Notes: generated by a model from the sequence alone, not told the origin. Numbered from the stretch's first letter, positions 1 to 30,759 are shown. The stretch is DNA of 64,000 nt from Lota lota (GCA_026745465.1 JACYXH010000826.1:4399671-4463670), one strand, 5' to 3'. Numbers and translations are program-made.

Positions 1-588
1 TGAGAGGAGAGATGGAGTCAGCGCTCCTGTGAATGTGTGTTGATTGGGTGTGAATAAAGAGTGTGTGTGTCTGTGTGTGTATGTATCGCAATGTCTTTTG
101 AATGTAAATCCTCTCAACCGTCCCCCACTTATAGACCAAGATAACCTGTATTAGTCATGCAGGCCCATAACCTGACTGTTGAGAGATGCACAGAGAACCA
201 GACTAGAGATACCAGGAAGGGCTGTGCACTTTCAGTCTAGTTAAGTTAATAAGAGTATATTTCATTAGATGTATATTTAATTTAGATAAAGATAATAACA
301 TCTTTGAAAATAGATGTTATCCAACGTTTGGGATTCGATTCTTGGTGCTGCCGGTTTCAAGCCCCCCCCCCCCCCCCCCCCCCCCCGCCCACCCTGAATC
401 CTGTTCCACCAGATACCAGGACTCTGAGCCCTGTCTGTTGGCAACAGAACGACTCTATTTGCAAAATAAATAAAGAAAATCAACTCGATGTGACTCACCA
501 ACGGTCAAGGCGTTGGTGTGGAGATCATGTCACCATTAGCATGGGGCCATTAAGCTGTTTTCATACTGTCCACGTCTTAAAGGTTGGA

Positions 589-658
<70 letters not shown>

Positions 659-3005
659 ATTTTTTCTGATGCAAATCTCATTGAAACAACCAATTAATCT
701 CGTGGCCAGACAGTAAGTGTTTGCTTACAGATCCTTTTCATTACCACTGGTGTGTTGACACAAGCCATTGTTTGTGAATCAAAGGAAAGGGATTGATTCA
801 CACCTGAAAGGTAATCTCAAAAAATTTATATAATAGAACAATCAGTCTATTCAGACCTCCTCAAGTTAAACACCTGTTTTTTGTGAGACTAAGGAACCCA
901 AGGCTCCATCCCTACTTTCAGGGAGAAAACAGGACAACATAGGCTACATTATAAGGAAAATACCCTTTCCTTTAGTTAGTGGAGGCAGCACTAAAAAAAG
1001 GAGGAGAGAAACCACCAACAATAATCGTTTTCGCAATTATCGTTTGCGGCACCAGACAAAAAACACACATAACTGCTAATGAGTGCCTCCAAAGAGGGAA
1101 CATTAACGTAAAGTTAAGATATAAACTAAAGATAAACTAAACAGGATAAAACTTCAAAACTCACAGTGTTCAACAATCTCAGGTCACATTGGGACAAGCA
1201 TGAAGTGAGCTTCACATTACTATCAGGGACACCTGTCCTATTGCTTTTTAATAACTCTCAAATAAAATCTAGTTCATGTCGCACTAGTATTTCCCAGAAA
1301 CAGATACACTGTAAAAACATACTAGAAACCTGTTTCTAGTATGAAAAACAGAAATGTTTGCCAAATACAAATACAAATGTTGGCTGTAACTAACTTCAAT
1401 TAACTTTTAATATAAGAAACATATATTTATTCAAGGCTCTGGAGGTCTGATGTCACATACAGTTTGGCGTAGAAAGTAAAAAGAATTAACACACATTTAT
1501 ATTATGATAAATGTATGTGCAATGTAGGACAATTCACACACCACTACACATACAAATAAATTCATGGAATATTATCATCAGTAAACCTTATTTCAAGCCT
1601 TTGTTCATATATGTTGCTGGCATTTGCCAAGTATTGGGCACCTATTGTCTACAAGCAATAACTCCTGCATGAGTTTTTTATTATTATTATCAAATGCAGA
1701 GTATACCAAGGGAATTAAATTTAAAAGAAGAGTTTTGTAACCTCAGTCACATTTTCCATATTCAATAATATATGTGCTATTACCTCACGGTTGTTGACCA
1801 ATCACTCCAACATATCTCCCTTTAAACAACCCTCACATTTCCTACTCCCAGCATGGGGATGATTACATTCTGTACTGGATGTATTTTAAGTTTCGGTCTC
1901 CTTAATTAATTACCCAGAACAATCACTTTGTACTGGCAAACTGCAGGTATTTAAACTCTTTTGACCGAGTCTCACAGGCGTGGTTCATTTTCCCTGTCGG
2001 TCATTTTCACACTCGTATCTGCTGGCGAATTTAAAAAAAAGATTTGTGATAACCAAGAGACGGACCATCTTTAACTAGAACACCCAGTCTGTCTGCAATG
2101 TTTCCATAACATCTACACCACAGACAGAGAGATCTGTAGAGTGTGTTAGTAAGAGAGAGTAAGAGAGAGTTTAAACTGGAGACAATCCGTTTTATTATAA
2201 TGCATCTTTGGAACCAAGCCCAAATTAGAGTGAATGACTCTGCAGAGAAATTCGGGATGGAAATGGCTTGCATTAAATAAATAATAAAGCACAGGGCTCT
2301 CTGCGCCCTGCACCCCCCCCCCCCCCCCCTCCCTTCCAGGGTGAGCTGTGAGCCTAAAACCACAGTGGCTCTAGGTTTTAAAGGGTTTTTTATAAGAGAA
2401 GAGTGGTTGTTATAGGTCCCTTAACTGGCGTTATAGTCAACGCGTTGAGCCAGATGTGTAACCCTTTTATCTAGCAGGACTCTATCCAGCAGTGTATTTC
2501 ACACAAAGTTCCCTTTGATCTAGCAAGACTGTGTTACGGTTTATTCGTTTACACAAGGTTCCTCATATAAACTAGTAACCCTTTCAAACTCTTACAGACT
2601 TATAATTCTTTTTTAATATTATCTAAAGCTTTTTTAGTTAGTGTTTGGATTCATCACATGTGTGAAATGTGGGCATACCTGGCCACAGGTAAAACAAAAG
2701 CTGCTCTAAGAATGAAAAATGAGGTCAGATTTCACTGTTGGTTGTTCTGACAGTGGTGGCTGGGTCGTCCCAACACTGCAGCCCCCATTCCATTGTTATG
2801 CTAAAGACACACCCACCAATACCATCCTCAAAGTGGGGAGTGGTGGGTGTGAAACTTTGATTGGTCAACCCGGGAAGAAAAAGGCGGCAAAGATAACCAA
2901 CCAATCCAAGCAGAGTTTCCTGAATACACAATAATAACGACGTCTGCAAGCTCTATGCCATTCTTTCGTCTGATCCTCCTCTAGCTGTACCCTCCTGTTG
3001 CTGTG
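1..3005. other. Non-coding flank, or intron of the ZNF385 gene
   Basis: I find no convincing gene here. It holds a poly-C run (362-386), a long GT tract (591-655), a second poly-C run (2313-2329) and AT-rich unique sequence. Just before the tetraspanin there is a CCAAT-type motif near 2898 that could belong to its promoter. The exon containing the first Cys pair of the downstream ZNF385 protein was not found here, so that exon is probably beyond the left edge. Confidence 0.5.
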
Positions 3006-3707
3006 ATGATGGCAGTCAACAAGCTGGTCAAGTACCTCCTCTTCACCGTCAACCTCCTGTTCTTCATCTCCGGCGCTGCCGTCCTGGGGGTCTCGGTCCA
3101 CGCCATTTCCAACCGGACCGAGTACCACATTACAGACGAGCTCCTGCCCGCCGTCAACCTCATGGTCTGCGTGGGCGCCGTCACCCTGGTCGTCGGCTTC
3201 CTGGGTTGCTGCGGCGCCATCGGCGAGAACCGCTGCCTGCTGGCGCTCTTCTTCCTGGGCCTACTGGGCATGCTCCTCATGCTGCTGGCCGTGGGGGTGC
3301 TGGGGGCCATGGCCCGTGCGGAAACGACCCAGGGCCTGGTCAAGGCCCACTTCCAGAAGCTGGTACCGCTCGCCGAAGCACCCAAGGCGGTGCAGGAGTC
3401 CGTCCAGAACTTGGAAAAGGCAGGAAAGTGCTGCGGCTTCTTTAAGGGACATGAGGACTGGAGCAACAGCTCCCTGGAGGTGCCGGACTCTTGCAATTGC
3501 ACGGATACGTCGAGGGACTGCACGGAACTGGACAGGCGAGACGTGTACGCCACGCCGTGCCTGCCCTACCTGCTCACGTGGCTGAACCGCGTCTCGAACA
3601 CGCTCATGGGTGTCGCCTTCGCCTTCGCCGCTGTAATGGTCCTCGGCATGGCTTTCTCTTTGGCGTTGATTTGTCAGATCTCAGTTGGGGACCGTGGTAT
3701 CATCTAG
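3006..3707 (+). CDS. Intronless TSPAN8-like tetraspanin
   Basis: Tetraspanins are four-pass membrane proteins that organise membrane microdomains with integrins and other partners. The frame encodes 233 aa, close to the usual family length. TM1 is about residues 9-31, TM2 about 46-70, TM3 about 78-102 and TM4 about 198-224. Family hallmarks are visible: GFLGCCGAIGENRC at the end of TM2, KCCGFF and PDSC in the large extracellular loop, and further Cys for disulfides. NRT near residue 36 and NSS and NCT in the large loop are potential N-glycosylation sites. Two ATGs are in tandem (3006 and 3009); I chose the first. The TM2/TM3 region looks most like TSPAN8. The coding sequence is one GC-rich exon, whereas family genes normally have several introns, so a retrocopy is likely. 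No stop or frameshift interrupts it. It probably sits on the same strand inside a znf385d intron. The exact orthologue is uncertain. Confidence 0.88.
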   Translation: MMAVNKLVKYLLFTVNLLFFISGAAVLGVSVHAISNRTEYHITDELLPAVNLMVCVGAVTLVVGFLGCCGAIGENRCLLALFFLGLLGMLLMLLAVGVLGAMARAETTQGLVKAHFQKLVPLAEAPKAVQESVQNLEKAGKCCGFFKGHEDWSNSSLEVPDSCNCTDTSRDCTELDRRDVYATPCLPYLLTWLNRVSNTLMGVAFAFAAVMVLGMAFSLALICQISVGDRGII

Positions 3708-4252
3708 TCACGTGACGTGCACAGGACCATCTCGAATCTGTACAACGGTTCGTGGAGAAATGTAGAGCAAATGCTTCGTTTTGATGGGTGCATTTGACAA
3801 CAGAACCAGTTTGATGGTTTTTAGTTTCACTTTCTTAATAGTGGTGTTGTGTAGAGAGAATGTATTAATGACTTATTACACATTTCTTTGTAAATCTTGG
3901 TCTGCTTGCTTTTTATTTCTGTGTGTAGTAGTGGGGTTATGAGGACACTTATCCAACATCAATCTATATATTACCAAGAGAAAAACTACATAGACAAATT
4001 CGAGTTGTACTGAAAATCCACTTTTACCCTACTATCTGCAAACAACTCCTTCACACACACACACACACACAGACAAACATACACACACGCACACACACAC
4101 AAACGGTCACACACGCATAGTCAAATAGACACACACACACACTCAGAAACATTCTCAAGTGACAGAAAATGAAATCATAAATAATTTGGGCTATCCAACC
4201 CGGATTAGTGTCTCTAGACCAGCTGTGAACCCACAGATCTACAAACACGCGC

Positions 4253-4309
<57 letters not shown>

Positions 4310-7297
4310 ACACATAGTTTCACAGTGAAATCAGCATACATGCCGTCAGTGCGTCTCTCACTCTATTGTTTGTCTCCGTGTCGTTCTGCCCTCCGGTAAG
4401 AGCACACCATGGTTCCCTCCACAACTTTATTTACACAACAAAGAGCAGACAACGGCCTGACCTGTGACTTGATGTTCACCCTCCCTTCAAAATCCTTCCC
4501 TTACCACGACCCTTCCCACCTCTTCTCCTGCTTGTTTAGCATGCGTTCCGGCCTTCTCTCTTGGTCCTCTACAAAACATATACTATTTGCAGGGTTTACC
4601 TTGGAGAGTTCACAGAGGATTCTCCTTATTTTCTGTATTGCAGTTTCAGCTGAACTTCAAACGAACACTTGTGCATGTCTGAACACAGGGATTTTTTTCT
4701 GTCTTGTGTTCTCTCTCTTGTCCTAGCTTTCCTACTCCTCTAGTCTTCTCCCTTTCACTACACCCCTCTCCTCTATTTTCCCTTGTTGCTCCTCCATTTT
4801 CTGTCCCCTATTCACCTCTTCTCCCCCCTCTCCACCTCTCGTCTCTCCTTTCACCCGTTGCTCTTCTATGTATCTCCCCCCTCCCCCTCCATTACCCCCT
4901 ATTCATCTCCCTCCCTCCTATAGTTTCCTCCTCTCCTCCCTTTCCGCACAGACTTCCACACCTACAACCCCCATCCTCACTCATCTCCTCTCCCCCCTCC
5001 TATCCCCTCATACCCTTCTTTTTCTTCCCCTCCTCTCCACACATCTTCTCTACGTAGCCCACGATTGACCAATTTCTGAATCAGTCCAGTCTTTCAAGAG
5101 TTTTTAACACATTCACCCCAGTAAACAACATCAACATATTTGTATTGCTTGTGTGTCTGCCTATTGCTAACACACTAAAAAACCCACAGGAATCTTGGTT
5201 TCCCCAAAGGAAAGACCTTGCGTATAAAACTGACCATAACAACTTTATGCACTCAGCTTATTTATGGATGTGTGTTTCACGCCTGGAAACATGGTTACAT
5301 AAAAATTAAAGTTTGTTTTTCATTTAATGGTTGGCTTGGAGAAACGTTAACCACACTCATTTGACATCTCAGGAGATGAGTTGTAGCTCTTGTCATCACT
5401 GGTAACATTATGCAAAAGGACAGGTTTCAAGGTTAGTTTAAGGAAAATATTCTCTTTGGAAGCAGTTTGCAAAGGCTCGAAAATGCTGTCCTTGTGTGGA
5501 CGGAAGGCAAAAACGCAGGGGATTCACTACGTCTACAAAGATATCCATGTATGTGGGGACGGGAAATGTGTTTGAGAGGCTTTTCTTCAGGCCACATGGT
5601 CCTGATTGGCAAACAACCTTAGCTGGGTGATTGCATATCACCCCCAGCTGGTGCCTATGTGCCGCTGGTGCTTGGTTCCCTGTTCCTCTACCCCTGCTGG
5701 TGGGATCAGGGTTAACACCACAGTCTTATTAAAGATGCTTGCTCAAAGGCACTGGTGGTCTTTGAAAGTGCTGGAGATGTTAACATCAAATTTTTATTAA
5801 CCACTGTGTTCCCTTTGTTATTATTTGTCTTTATCGAAGCATAGTGGCCTGATTTTCATAAAATATCTCAGGTCGGATTCCCAATGTGACACAAATGAGT
5901 GATGTTGTAAACAGTTGAAAATAAATTACTTAAAAAAAGCTTAAAGGCCCTATCCAACGTCAGTCAGATGGCATTTCTAGAACGTCCGTTGTGAGGCGTC
6001 TATGAAACCGGAGGTAGGAGGAGGACATACTTTTCAAAGCTAGGGTCAGCTAGGGTAACGTTTTGCATTGACTTTTGAATCCAAAACCAAAGCTAGCTGT
6101 CAATGATTTACAGTTGATAATAGAGCAATGTAATTGGACTAAGTACTTTTCAGTTTCCCGCCAGTGCAGTCTTGTAACCGAAGTCAGCACCAATACATTT
6201 TCGGGCTCACGTATATATATAAAAAAAGAAAACATTGAATAATTGTATGATTATTTTTGTCTATATCATGGTATTGAAGTAATTCAACTAAAGGTTACCC
6301 AATTTGGACCTAAGAAAGCTAATCTTTCATTTTGTGGGAACTTAAATAAATGAATAAGTACCATTACTTTTTGTGATACTATTATTTCCCCCCCAAATCA
6401 GCTATAAGTTAAGACATGTAATTCACAGAAAAACATATTTCCAATATGTGCAGCTTATGAAGTTGTGCTGAATAGTCGACATGCTTCGCTTGTTAGTGGA
6501 CATTTTATTTCGATCAATAAATCTAGCACTAAATTGGCGATCGTGTTGACTTGATTATGGAGGCTTGTTTTCTTGCAAAAAAATCCCAACCGCCTCAAAG
6601 TGCTTTCCTACAATGAACTCAGTGATATTATAAGAGCCGCAAAGGAAGGAACGCATTTACCACTTCTATGAAAACAACCGGAAAAAGCCTTCGAAAGCCA
6701 CCTTCACTGTTCTTCAGCAAAATACACCCCCAGCCTCCCACACCACACCAGCACCACATCACACAAATAAAAACGTCTCATACGTCTTCCCCGCAAATGC
6801 ATCAGTCACCGTGCTGATTTACTTATTCGTTTATTTGTGTCCTTATTTATTCTGAGAGGCCGCAGTGTCCCCCACGTCACCCTGGTCCTCCTGGCCGTGG
6901 GCGCGGTTGAAATGGAGAACGTGTGCGCCGGTAGATCGAGGGTATCTGAAAGCCGTTCTCAAAGTGTTTGTGTCCCGGTGCCTGCGCCGTGCCAGAATAA
7001 ATCTTCTGTTGTGAAGGTGATCCTGGCTACTGCGACGTGGTTGGACTCTCTGAGTGTAGGGTGACGAACACAGTTGTTTACCTGGTTTTTAATCATAAGA
7101 GAAGAATCGGTGGAAGATATTGTGTAGCTGACCCCATGTCTCTGTGTCGTCTTTTGAATAATCATTGGTAAGGGGACTATCAGAGTCTTCTTAAAGTGAC
7201 CTCAGAAAGTCTCACAATATAAACCATGAAGTTTGTTTCTTCCAAAGTCTTACATTAACTGCGTCCAAAAGAAACCGTTGGAAGTGTATCACAAAAC
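3708..7297. other. Non-coding region with microsatellites
   Basis: No gene recognised. It contains CA and GT tracts (4052-4140 and 4255-4306), a pyrimidine-rich stretch (about 4700-5045) that produces meaningless Ser/Pro/Leu frames, and AT-rich unique sequence. No exon encoding the missing first half of the ZNF385 finger was found. Confidence 0.5.
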
Positions 7298-8506
7298 AAC
7301 CCAGTCTCACACCAAAAAGCAGTATAGCTAGTAAGCTACACTGTGGAAAATGCAATAGTTTGATATAGACTCTGCATTTATATGGGTTTTGATAACATTT
7401 CTAGCAAGAAATGTGTATTTCATTGTCATAATATTCATTCGGTGATTGTATATGATGTTTAGTTTGTTAGTTATTACAAATATTCTTTCATGTTTTGCCA
7501 GAAAATAGTTGGAATACAACGTTTTCTATCACTGTATGTATATATATATATATATGTATAAATATGTATGTTATGGCAACGAGTGCGCTGTGGTTTGGAG
7601 TAAAAGCAGGCTAATTCATGTACTGTATCTTTAAATTGGTAAATGACTGAAGTGCACTGTTAAGGTGATAAATCCTCATCTAGGTTTGTGTAAATTACAC
7701 TTTACATAGAACTCATAAACTCGTGAGCAAAGTGAACTGTGCTTACACTGTGTACATTAATGTTCCTCATCACAGCATCCCGTTCCTATCGCAGGAACCA
7801 ATAATCAATATTGTCGGAGGTTGTTAAGAATATTGTGTTCATATAACATTTTCATGTTCATGTATTAAATACAGGATATATGCATGCATGTTACAGAAAA
7901 TGAAATGGCCATAGGTCGTAAACAAGCGCATATGGATATATACAATAACTGGGGGGCGGGGGGATTCTGAACAGAAATGTAGCTTATTGGTTCACATTGA
8001 AATACATGTTGTGTAATAAAAAATGTCATTTAGGTTATTTCTTAAACAGAATATAGCCTACCCCGATTCTAGTCCCTCAAAACCCCATGTAAGCATGAAA
8101 AACGCCACGAGCAGTTTAACTGACTAACTAAACATCATATACAATCACTGAACGAAGATTTTGACAAAAGGCACATTTCTAACTAGAACTGTTATCAAAA
8201 CGCATTTGAATGCCAAAACAATGTTAGTATTGCATTTTCCACTGAGAATCAAATGAATATCAGCCATGTTTGGTTTTGCAGAATCAATATAAAAATATAG
8301 CATTTTCCACTGAGAATAGTCAGCCATCTTGTTAGTTTTTTGCAGACAGAAACTTGACAGTCATGTGACATGGACGCAGGCCTATAGAAAATAATATGCC
8401 AAGAAAACGTAGGCATCTCACAATTTGAGTGCCGTTATTGTGAAACTACTAGGTTTTCCACAGTGGACAAACACAGCTATACTACCTTTTGGTGTGAGAC
8501 TGGGTT
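7298..8506. mobile_element. DNA-transposon-like element with about 55-bp terminal inverted repeats
   Basis: The left end reads AACCCAGTCTCACACCAAAA. The right end is its exact reverse complement, and similarity continues through a GTATAGCT block and a CACTGTGGAAAA block for about 55 bp. The interior (about 1.1 kb) is AT-rich without a transposase frame, so it is non-autonomous. An internal near-duplication of about 70 bp carries GCATTTTCCACTGAGAAT at about 8231 and 8298. I could not define a target-site duplication and do not assign a superfamily. Confidence 0.65.
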
Positions 8507-8780
8507 GCAGAAAACCACCAGGTCAGGGCTTACAATACCCTGAATTTATTTTTTGGTAATCTTTGATTAATAAGTACTTTGATTCATATTTTAATATCTG
8601 TATTATTCATAATTCACCCAAGAGACAATAATACTTTTAGAAGTTAGGACTCCCCACCAGTAATTTTCGGCGCTATGAACTGTCCACTGCTAGGCTACGT
8701 AGGCTAACTCACTACTCACGGTGCCAATCACACTGCTTTTCCTCCAAGACTGTTCTGACTCTGTTCTGTTCCCCCTGCAG

Positions 8781-24922
<16,142 letters not shown>

Positions 24923-25569
24923 CCACCCCCCCCCACCCTCTGGCCCCCTACTGGGCCCAGACTTCTTCTTCTATGCATCGCCTCTGTTAGCCACCAACCG
25001 CCAACAACCACAGAGGGCAGGGGAGTGGTGGGGCAGTAGTATGAAACTGAAAGTCGTTCCTACAGTACCACCTATGTATGAAGTATGGTCATGCATCTTG
25101 ATTTGGGGGGGGGGGGGGGAGACTTGGAGACCCCCACCCGGCTCCTCAGGGCCATTGATGTCGAACTTGAACCACCCCGCCCCCACACCCAAGCCAGGAC
25201 CTCTGTTTGTTCTGCAATAATGTCAAATACTAAACTATGTGTGAACTATGCAGTGTCGTTGATATGCGCCGCAGAGGCGCAGTTTAAGCTATAATTGTGT
25301 GTTTGTGCGTGTGTGTGGGAGATTGGTGAGAGTAGGTTTCATTTGTTAATACATGCAGGTGCAGCGCTAAGATGCCGCGTGTTTGTTTACGGTCACAAAG
25401 CGTGAGCACGGTCCCTGCTTCTAGCGGTTTGCACTTTAAGCCCCGCCTCCCTGGTTTTCTAGACTGCTAGCCTTTGTCTTGTGGTTAGAGTAGCTACTGT
25501 TATCTCTCTTGCATAATGTGCCATTGGTGTGCGTGTTTGTGTTCCTATCACTGCTTAAACATGTGTGTT

Positions 25570-25618
<49 letters not shown>

Positions 25619-25746
25619 AAATGTGTGTGTATGTGTGGCCGTGTGCAAGGTACTCTGTGTGTGTGTGTGTGTGTGTACACACCGGTATTTACTTGTTTTG
25701 GGGTCCATTTGGTTGAGTGTTTATGCACTTGCCTGAGTGCGAGTGT

Positions 25747-25825
<79 letters not shown>

Positions 25826-26040
25826 CGAGAGTTAAAATGTCTCTGTATGTGTGTGTGTGTGTGTGTGTCTTTACGTGTGCACATACCCAACCCCTGTGCG
25901 CCATAAGTGAACCTGCCGTTCATCTCAGCTGACAGACCAAGCGCACATCGTTCATGATTCTGGACCCCAGGGACCACAAGGTGTGTGTATATTCATGTTG
26001 ATGTGTTAAAGGTGAACCATTTCAAATAAAAAAAGTCCTA
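24923..26040 (+). other. Probable znf385d 3' untranslated region
   Basis: Follows the TGA stop. It includes a poly-G run (about 25107-25118) and long GT tracts (25579-25615 and 25750-25823). An AATAAA at 26025-26030 is the first plausible poly(A) signal I noticed; the true 3' end is unverified. Confidence 0.4.
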
Positions 26041-29000
26041 CTTCAGTCAGTTCTCTTCTTTCTGGTACCCCCACAAAGCCAATGGGGGGTGTAATATGGG
26101 TTTGTGTGAGTCTATTGGTGTGTGTGTGTGTGTGTGTGTGTGTTATCAACTCCATTGTTCTGGGGTGAGGAATGGCTACACAGACAGTGTGAGGACTTCC
26201 GCGCCCACTGGGAACAGCCACACCACCACATATAAATACACCCATTGTCCCTGTGAGCATAGTAGACAAGAAGTGTTCATAATTTCACTGACAGGTATTG
26301 AGGCAATGCAAACAGAGTGTGTACATTCACCACATGTGTAGGCATACATCAGCCATACATGCTCTCTTGTTTAAATAAGCACAGAACAAGAAGACACTGT
26401 TGAATCACAGACGTATACGTGGACGGTGAACCTTGAATGCCAACCGTCCTAAACGTCTGCTAACTCGAAAATCACTAGTTCCTCTGGAGATAATATAACT
26501 CTGAGAGCACTCGCCTTAGCGCTTTAACGCTGACATTTTGAAGAAGCACCACTTTGTCACGACACCATAACTCAAGTGGCGCATATTAAACCCCAGTTGT
26601 TTAGTCTGTAAACTTTTCCATGAACCCTGCGCACCATTCGTCTCTCTCTCTCTCTCTCTGTCTCTCTCGATCTCTTTTTCTTCCATTTCTTAGCACATTT
26701 TAGCCGCCAACTGTGCGTTGAGATTGATGCCCTGACGCGTCGACACTTGGCCGTCCGTCCATGGGAAGGAGAAACTCTCAGTAAGCTTCGATCCCTCTCC
26801 AAAACCAACATGGGAGGCAGCTTATCAGGCAGCTGGACCAGTGGAATCTGTGGTTGTAGTTCTGACAATCTGGGCCGCGTCTCAAGGAAAAAACAACCAT
26901 TAAACAATGACTATTGACTGATGACTAATACTTTTTTCAAATGTGGGAGAATTATCCCCCAAGTGAATTCCCATATTTATTGAGCTTGTTAATTTGTTAA
27001 ATCCTTTTAATTGAATCAAACCCTTTGTTTTAATTTCATGAAATTAGCTAGTAGCTTGTGTAAATGTAATTAAAAGCAGCGGTGCTTTTATGATAGGCTA
27101 ATTTACACCTTAAAAGATAATGCTAGGTTTATCATAACCACAGTAATGGTTTCCTCTTCTCATAAACACTGGCTACTGGCTAAGTTTAGCTTGTTTCTAA
27201 TAAGGTCAATAGCTTGTTTACAGTTACAAAACTGACCAACCTCCTAGCCAGTTAGCTTAGCACATTTGCTTAGCATGTCAGAACTGAATACTATCACCTC
27301 CATTTCACTCACCCTTGAATGACATACAGCAATGTTTGCCAGGGGGCCGGTGGGGGAGACTCAGTCTCTTCCTCTGCTCTTCCAGAAACCCATCAACACA
27401 CCCACCGCAAGCCTCTCCCTGCCTCCCCCTACAGCTGAGAGAAAGGAGAGGGGAACAGCTGGATGTTTCAGCCAGCCAGGCCTGGATCATCAGATGGGAA
27501 GACATGCCGGATGAAACCGCTTTGTTTCCCCAGAGCTGTTGACGTTATCTCTTATTGGGACTTGATATTCGGGGGAATATATGTTTTTTGAATTAACAAA
27601 GACAACTTTCTACCCAAAGAAGCCAAAAACTGATATACATGATATACATAGGAATAAATAAATACATGTTTTTCTTAATAAAATAAATTTGAGGGGTCTG
27701 AACAAATTGCTCCTGGAAGATAGAATGTGAATAAACAAATCCATATGTTTTCAATTTGTAACATTTTGAAACATTTAGCTTCTTTATCTAGAGTTACCCT
27801 CAATCTGTATTATAGTAAGAGAGTAATTATATGTACTGATACATAGGTACGTATCAGATATCCTAACTGCCTCCAGCTAAACTGATGCAAAAAATCATGA
27901 TTGCACAGAGAAACGTACAATCTGCTAAATAAATTAAATGTAAAAAAGACGTTATGCAATGCAAAACGTGAGCTCAATCAGAGGCTCGGAGCTGTCAACT
28001 TTTAAATTGCAAGGGTAGGCCTATGTATCATGTATTTATCACATGGTGTGTAGTACTGCCAATAAATTAGGTTAGAACAGAAAAATATGTCTGACATGAA
28101 ATCCATGGGTGTCTAACTTTTCCTAGCTGTCTTCATAAAATCGTTTCTAATTCATTATTTTAGCACGAAATAAAGTGGAAGCAAACATCAGCAATAAAAA
28201 TAAAAATAAATCTTTTTTTCATTCCAAAAGTTTTGGAATGAATTACATCATTTGACAAATATTTGCGGTGTTCGGGTCCCGGTGGATTGTTACCGGTGTT
28301 TTCGGCAGTGAATGTTGAACAGAACAGGCTGCTATACGCTGCAAGCTGATAGTGCGCTGGCTGTTTAGCTATATTCCCCTGGCTGTCTCTAGCGTCTGAT
28401 AATTATATTCAGGCCTTCCTGCAAGCTTATCTACTGCATTACGGTCCGCAGAAATGCTCTTTTGCTGTTTATTTGTTATAGTGCTGTGCTTTAAGTTACA
28501 GATGGTAGGACATACATTTTCACAAAATAAAAACAAACTAAATTAAACATGGTTATTAACAAGCACCCAACTCCTCCGCTTATTTAATGTGGTTGTAGCT
28601 TAGTTTATCACAGTGCTAGGTTATTTTAGCAGGGAGGCATGTTGCTTTAGCATAGTAGAAGTAGTAGGTTAGTTTTACGCTACCAACCTACCACCTTAGC
28701 ACAGTGTTAGCTTAGAACAGTGGTGGAGATTTTAAGGTGGTGCTAGGTAAGTCAAAGTATAAATATAGCTTTAAACAGTTTGAAATCATTATAAAACATC
28801 TCTTTGCAATGTACAACTCACTCCAGGTCATATTTTTCCGATTTGTGTAGTGTTGTACTTTTTCGTTATCTGCAATTTGTCACAGGCTTCCAGCAATCTG
28901 CTCCAGTCTGCTATTTTCCCATGTTATCCAGAATGACTTTTTCTAAATCCCCCTCAACATTATGTAAATTGTACATTTATAAATGCAATTGATTAATCAA

Positions 29001-30110
29001 ATGCATTATAACGATATATATCACAGGCTTTATTATTAATTGTGAAAGCTACACAAATGCAATGTGCCACACGGACGTGGGAAAATAGAGCTGGTGAGTC
29101 GGCTGGGAGAGCTAGCCTAACAATGCTAACTTTAGCTCAGCTAGAACATTAATGGCAGCTTTTTGGTGATGGATTGATCCTGTACCACTCGCTTTCGGAG
29201 ATAAACTCAAAGTCCCAAACCAATTTATTTTTACCTTTCACAGAGTTCCGGTATGCAGCTATTGCTAAGGCTAGCAAGCAAAAACAGTCTTTTGATTGTA
29301 CATAATGATAACTACTTTGGTTAGCATTCCAGCGCATTAGGGCTTCAACTCGGGACGATCCAGCCGGATATAAGTGGTATATATTGAGTCTCTACTCTGA
29401 GGGTCGGATAGAAACACCTGCAATAAATCCCTGCTTTAGTACCAGCAGTCGTTGGAAGTTCAAAAGAATCAGAAGGAATATGGGGAGGGATTTGCCAATA
29501 ACAGTCTGCTGAGAACTGTCGGCACAGTGGGTCGATCTTTCAGATGGATGCAGTTTGTTTAAGTGATTATAATGCTGGCAGACAAAAATACATTCACATT
29601 ACCAGCAGACTAGAGACCTCAATTCAAGCCTACACATACAGGGAGATAATTCTAGTCATGCAATACTTACTCTTAAGGTGTACCTGTATTATCCAGGTAG
29701 ATCTATGCTATACAGCTGTACCTGTACTATCCAGGTGGATCTGTACTATACAGGCATACCTGTATAGCAAATAAATACAGCTGCTGATGTAAAGCTGCAC
29801 TTATTTACTTATATGGAACGTAGATACAGGTCATTAGGGAGCAGGAAAGGTCAAACAGTGAATACACAGATAAATCCTTAAGGAGCAGGTAATAGCAGGT
29901 TAGGAATCTTGCGCAGTCTGTGGACCACTACATACACTATGCTTCCACCGTCGTACTGTATGTGACATAACTGATACTGTTGTTCTGCAGGCAGTAATCC
30001 TTACTGACCGCATAATGCCCTAATGAACGAATCACACACTAATGGAGCCTTTCCTCCCCTTCAAACATCTGCGTCTACTGTTTCAATGGCCACTACTCTC
30101 AGGGTCATTA

Positions 30111-30133
30111 CCCCCCCCCCCCCCCCCCCCCCC
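30111..30133. repeat. Poly-C tract
   Basis: Run of 23 C. Confidence 0.9.
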
Positions 30134-30629
30134 TCATTATAATGTATTAGCGACCGACCCTGACCTCGCTACCCTTTCTCGTTCATCACGTGTCCACAAC
30201 TGCCGCGTAAATTACAGAGGTCATCAATTTTCGCCACAAACAGACGCCACTCAAGCTAGACGGACACCGTGACCCCTCCCATATATAACCGCGGGTAGTG
30301 GGGGCATAAACACTGAGGGCCTGTTTGACCCTGGAGTCGGGGTGTGGGGGATAGAGTGGGGAGGGGAGGTGGGGGGTCACTCAAGTGTGAACACCCCTGA
30401 GAGGTGCCATAAATTATAGCGAACGAAGAACCGCTAGAAGGAACGGTTCCGGAGCAATGGTCGGTGCTCGTAAATCAGGCCATGTGACAGGGTATGCGAC
30501 GAGCACAAACGTGTCCAACGCGCCATTTCACCCTGGGGGAACCGAGAACAAATTCACAGAGATTTAATTTTTTAAGTTGAAGAAGAAAGTACCCATGAAG
30601 GAAGGTGTGAAGTTGTCTCAGATACAGGT

Positions 30630-30759
<130 letters not shown>

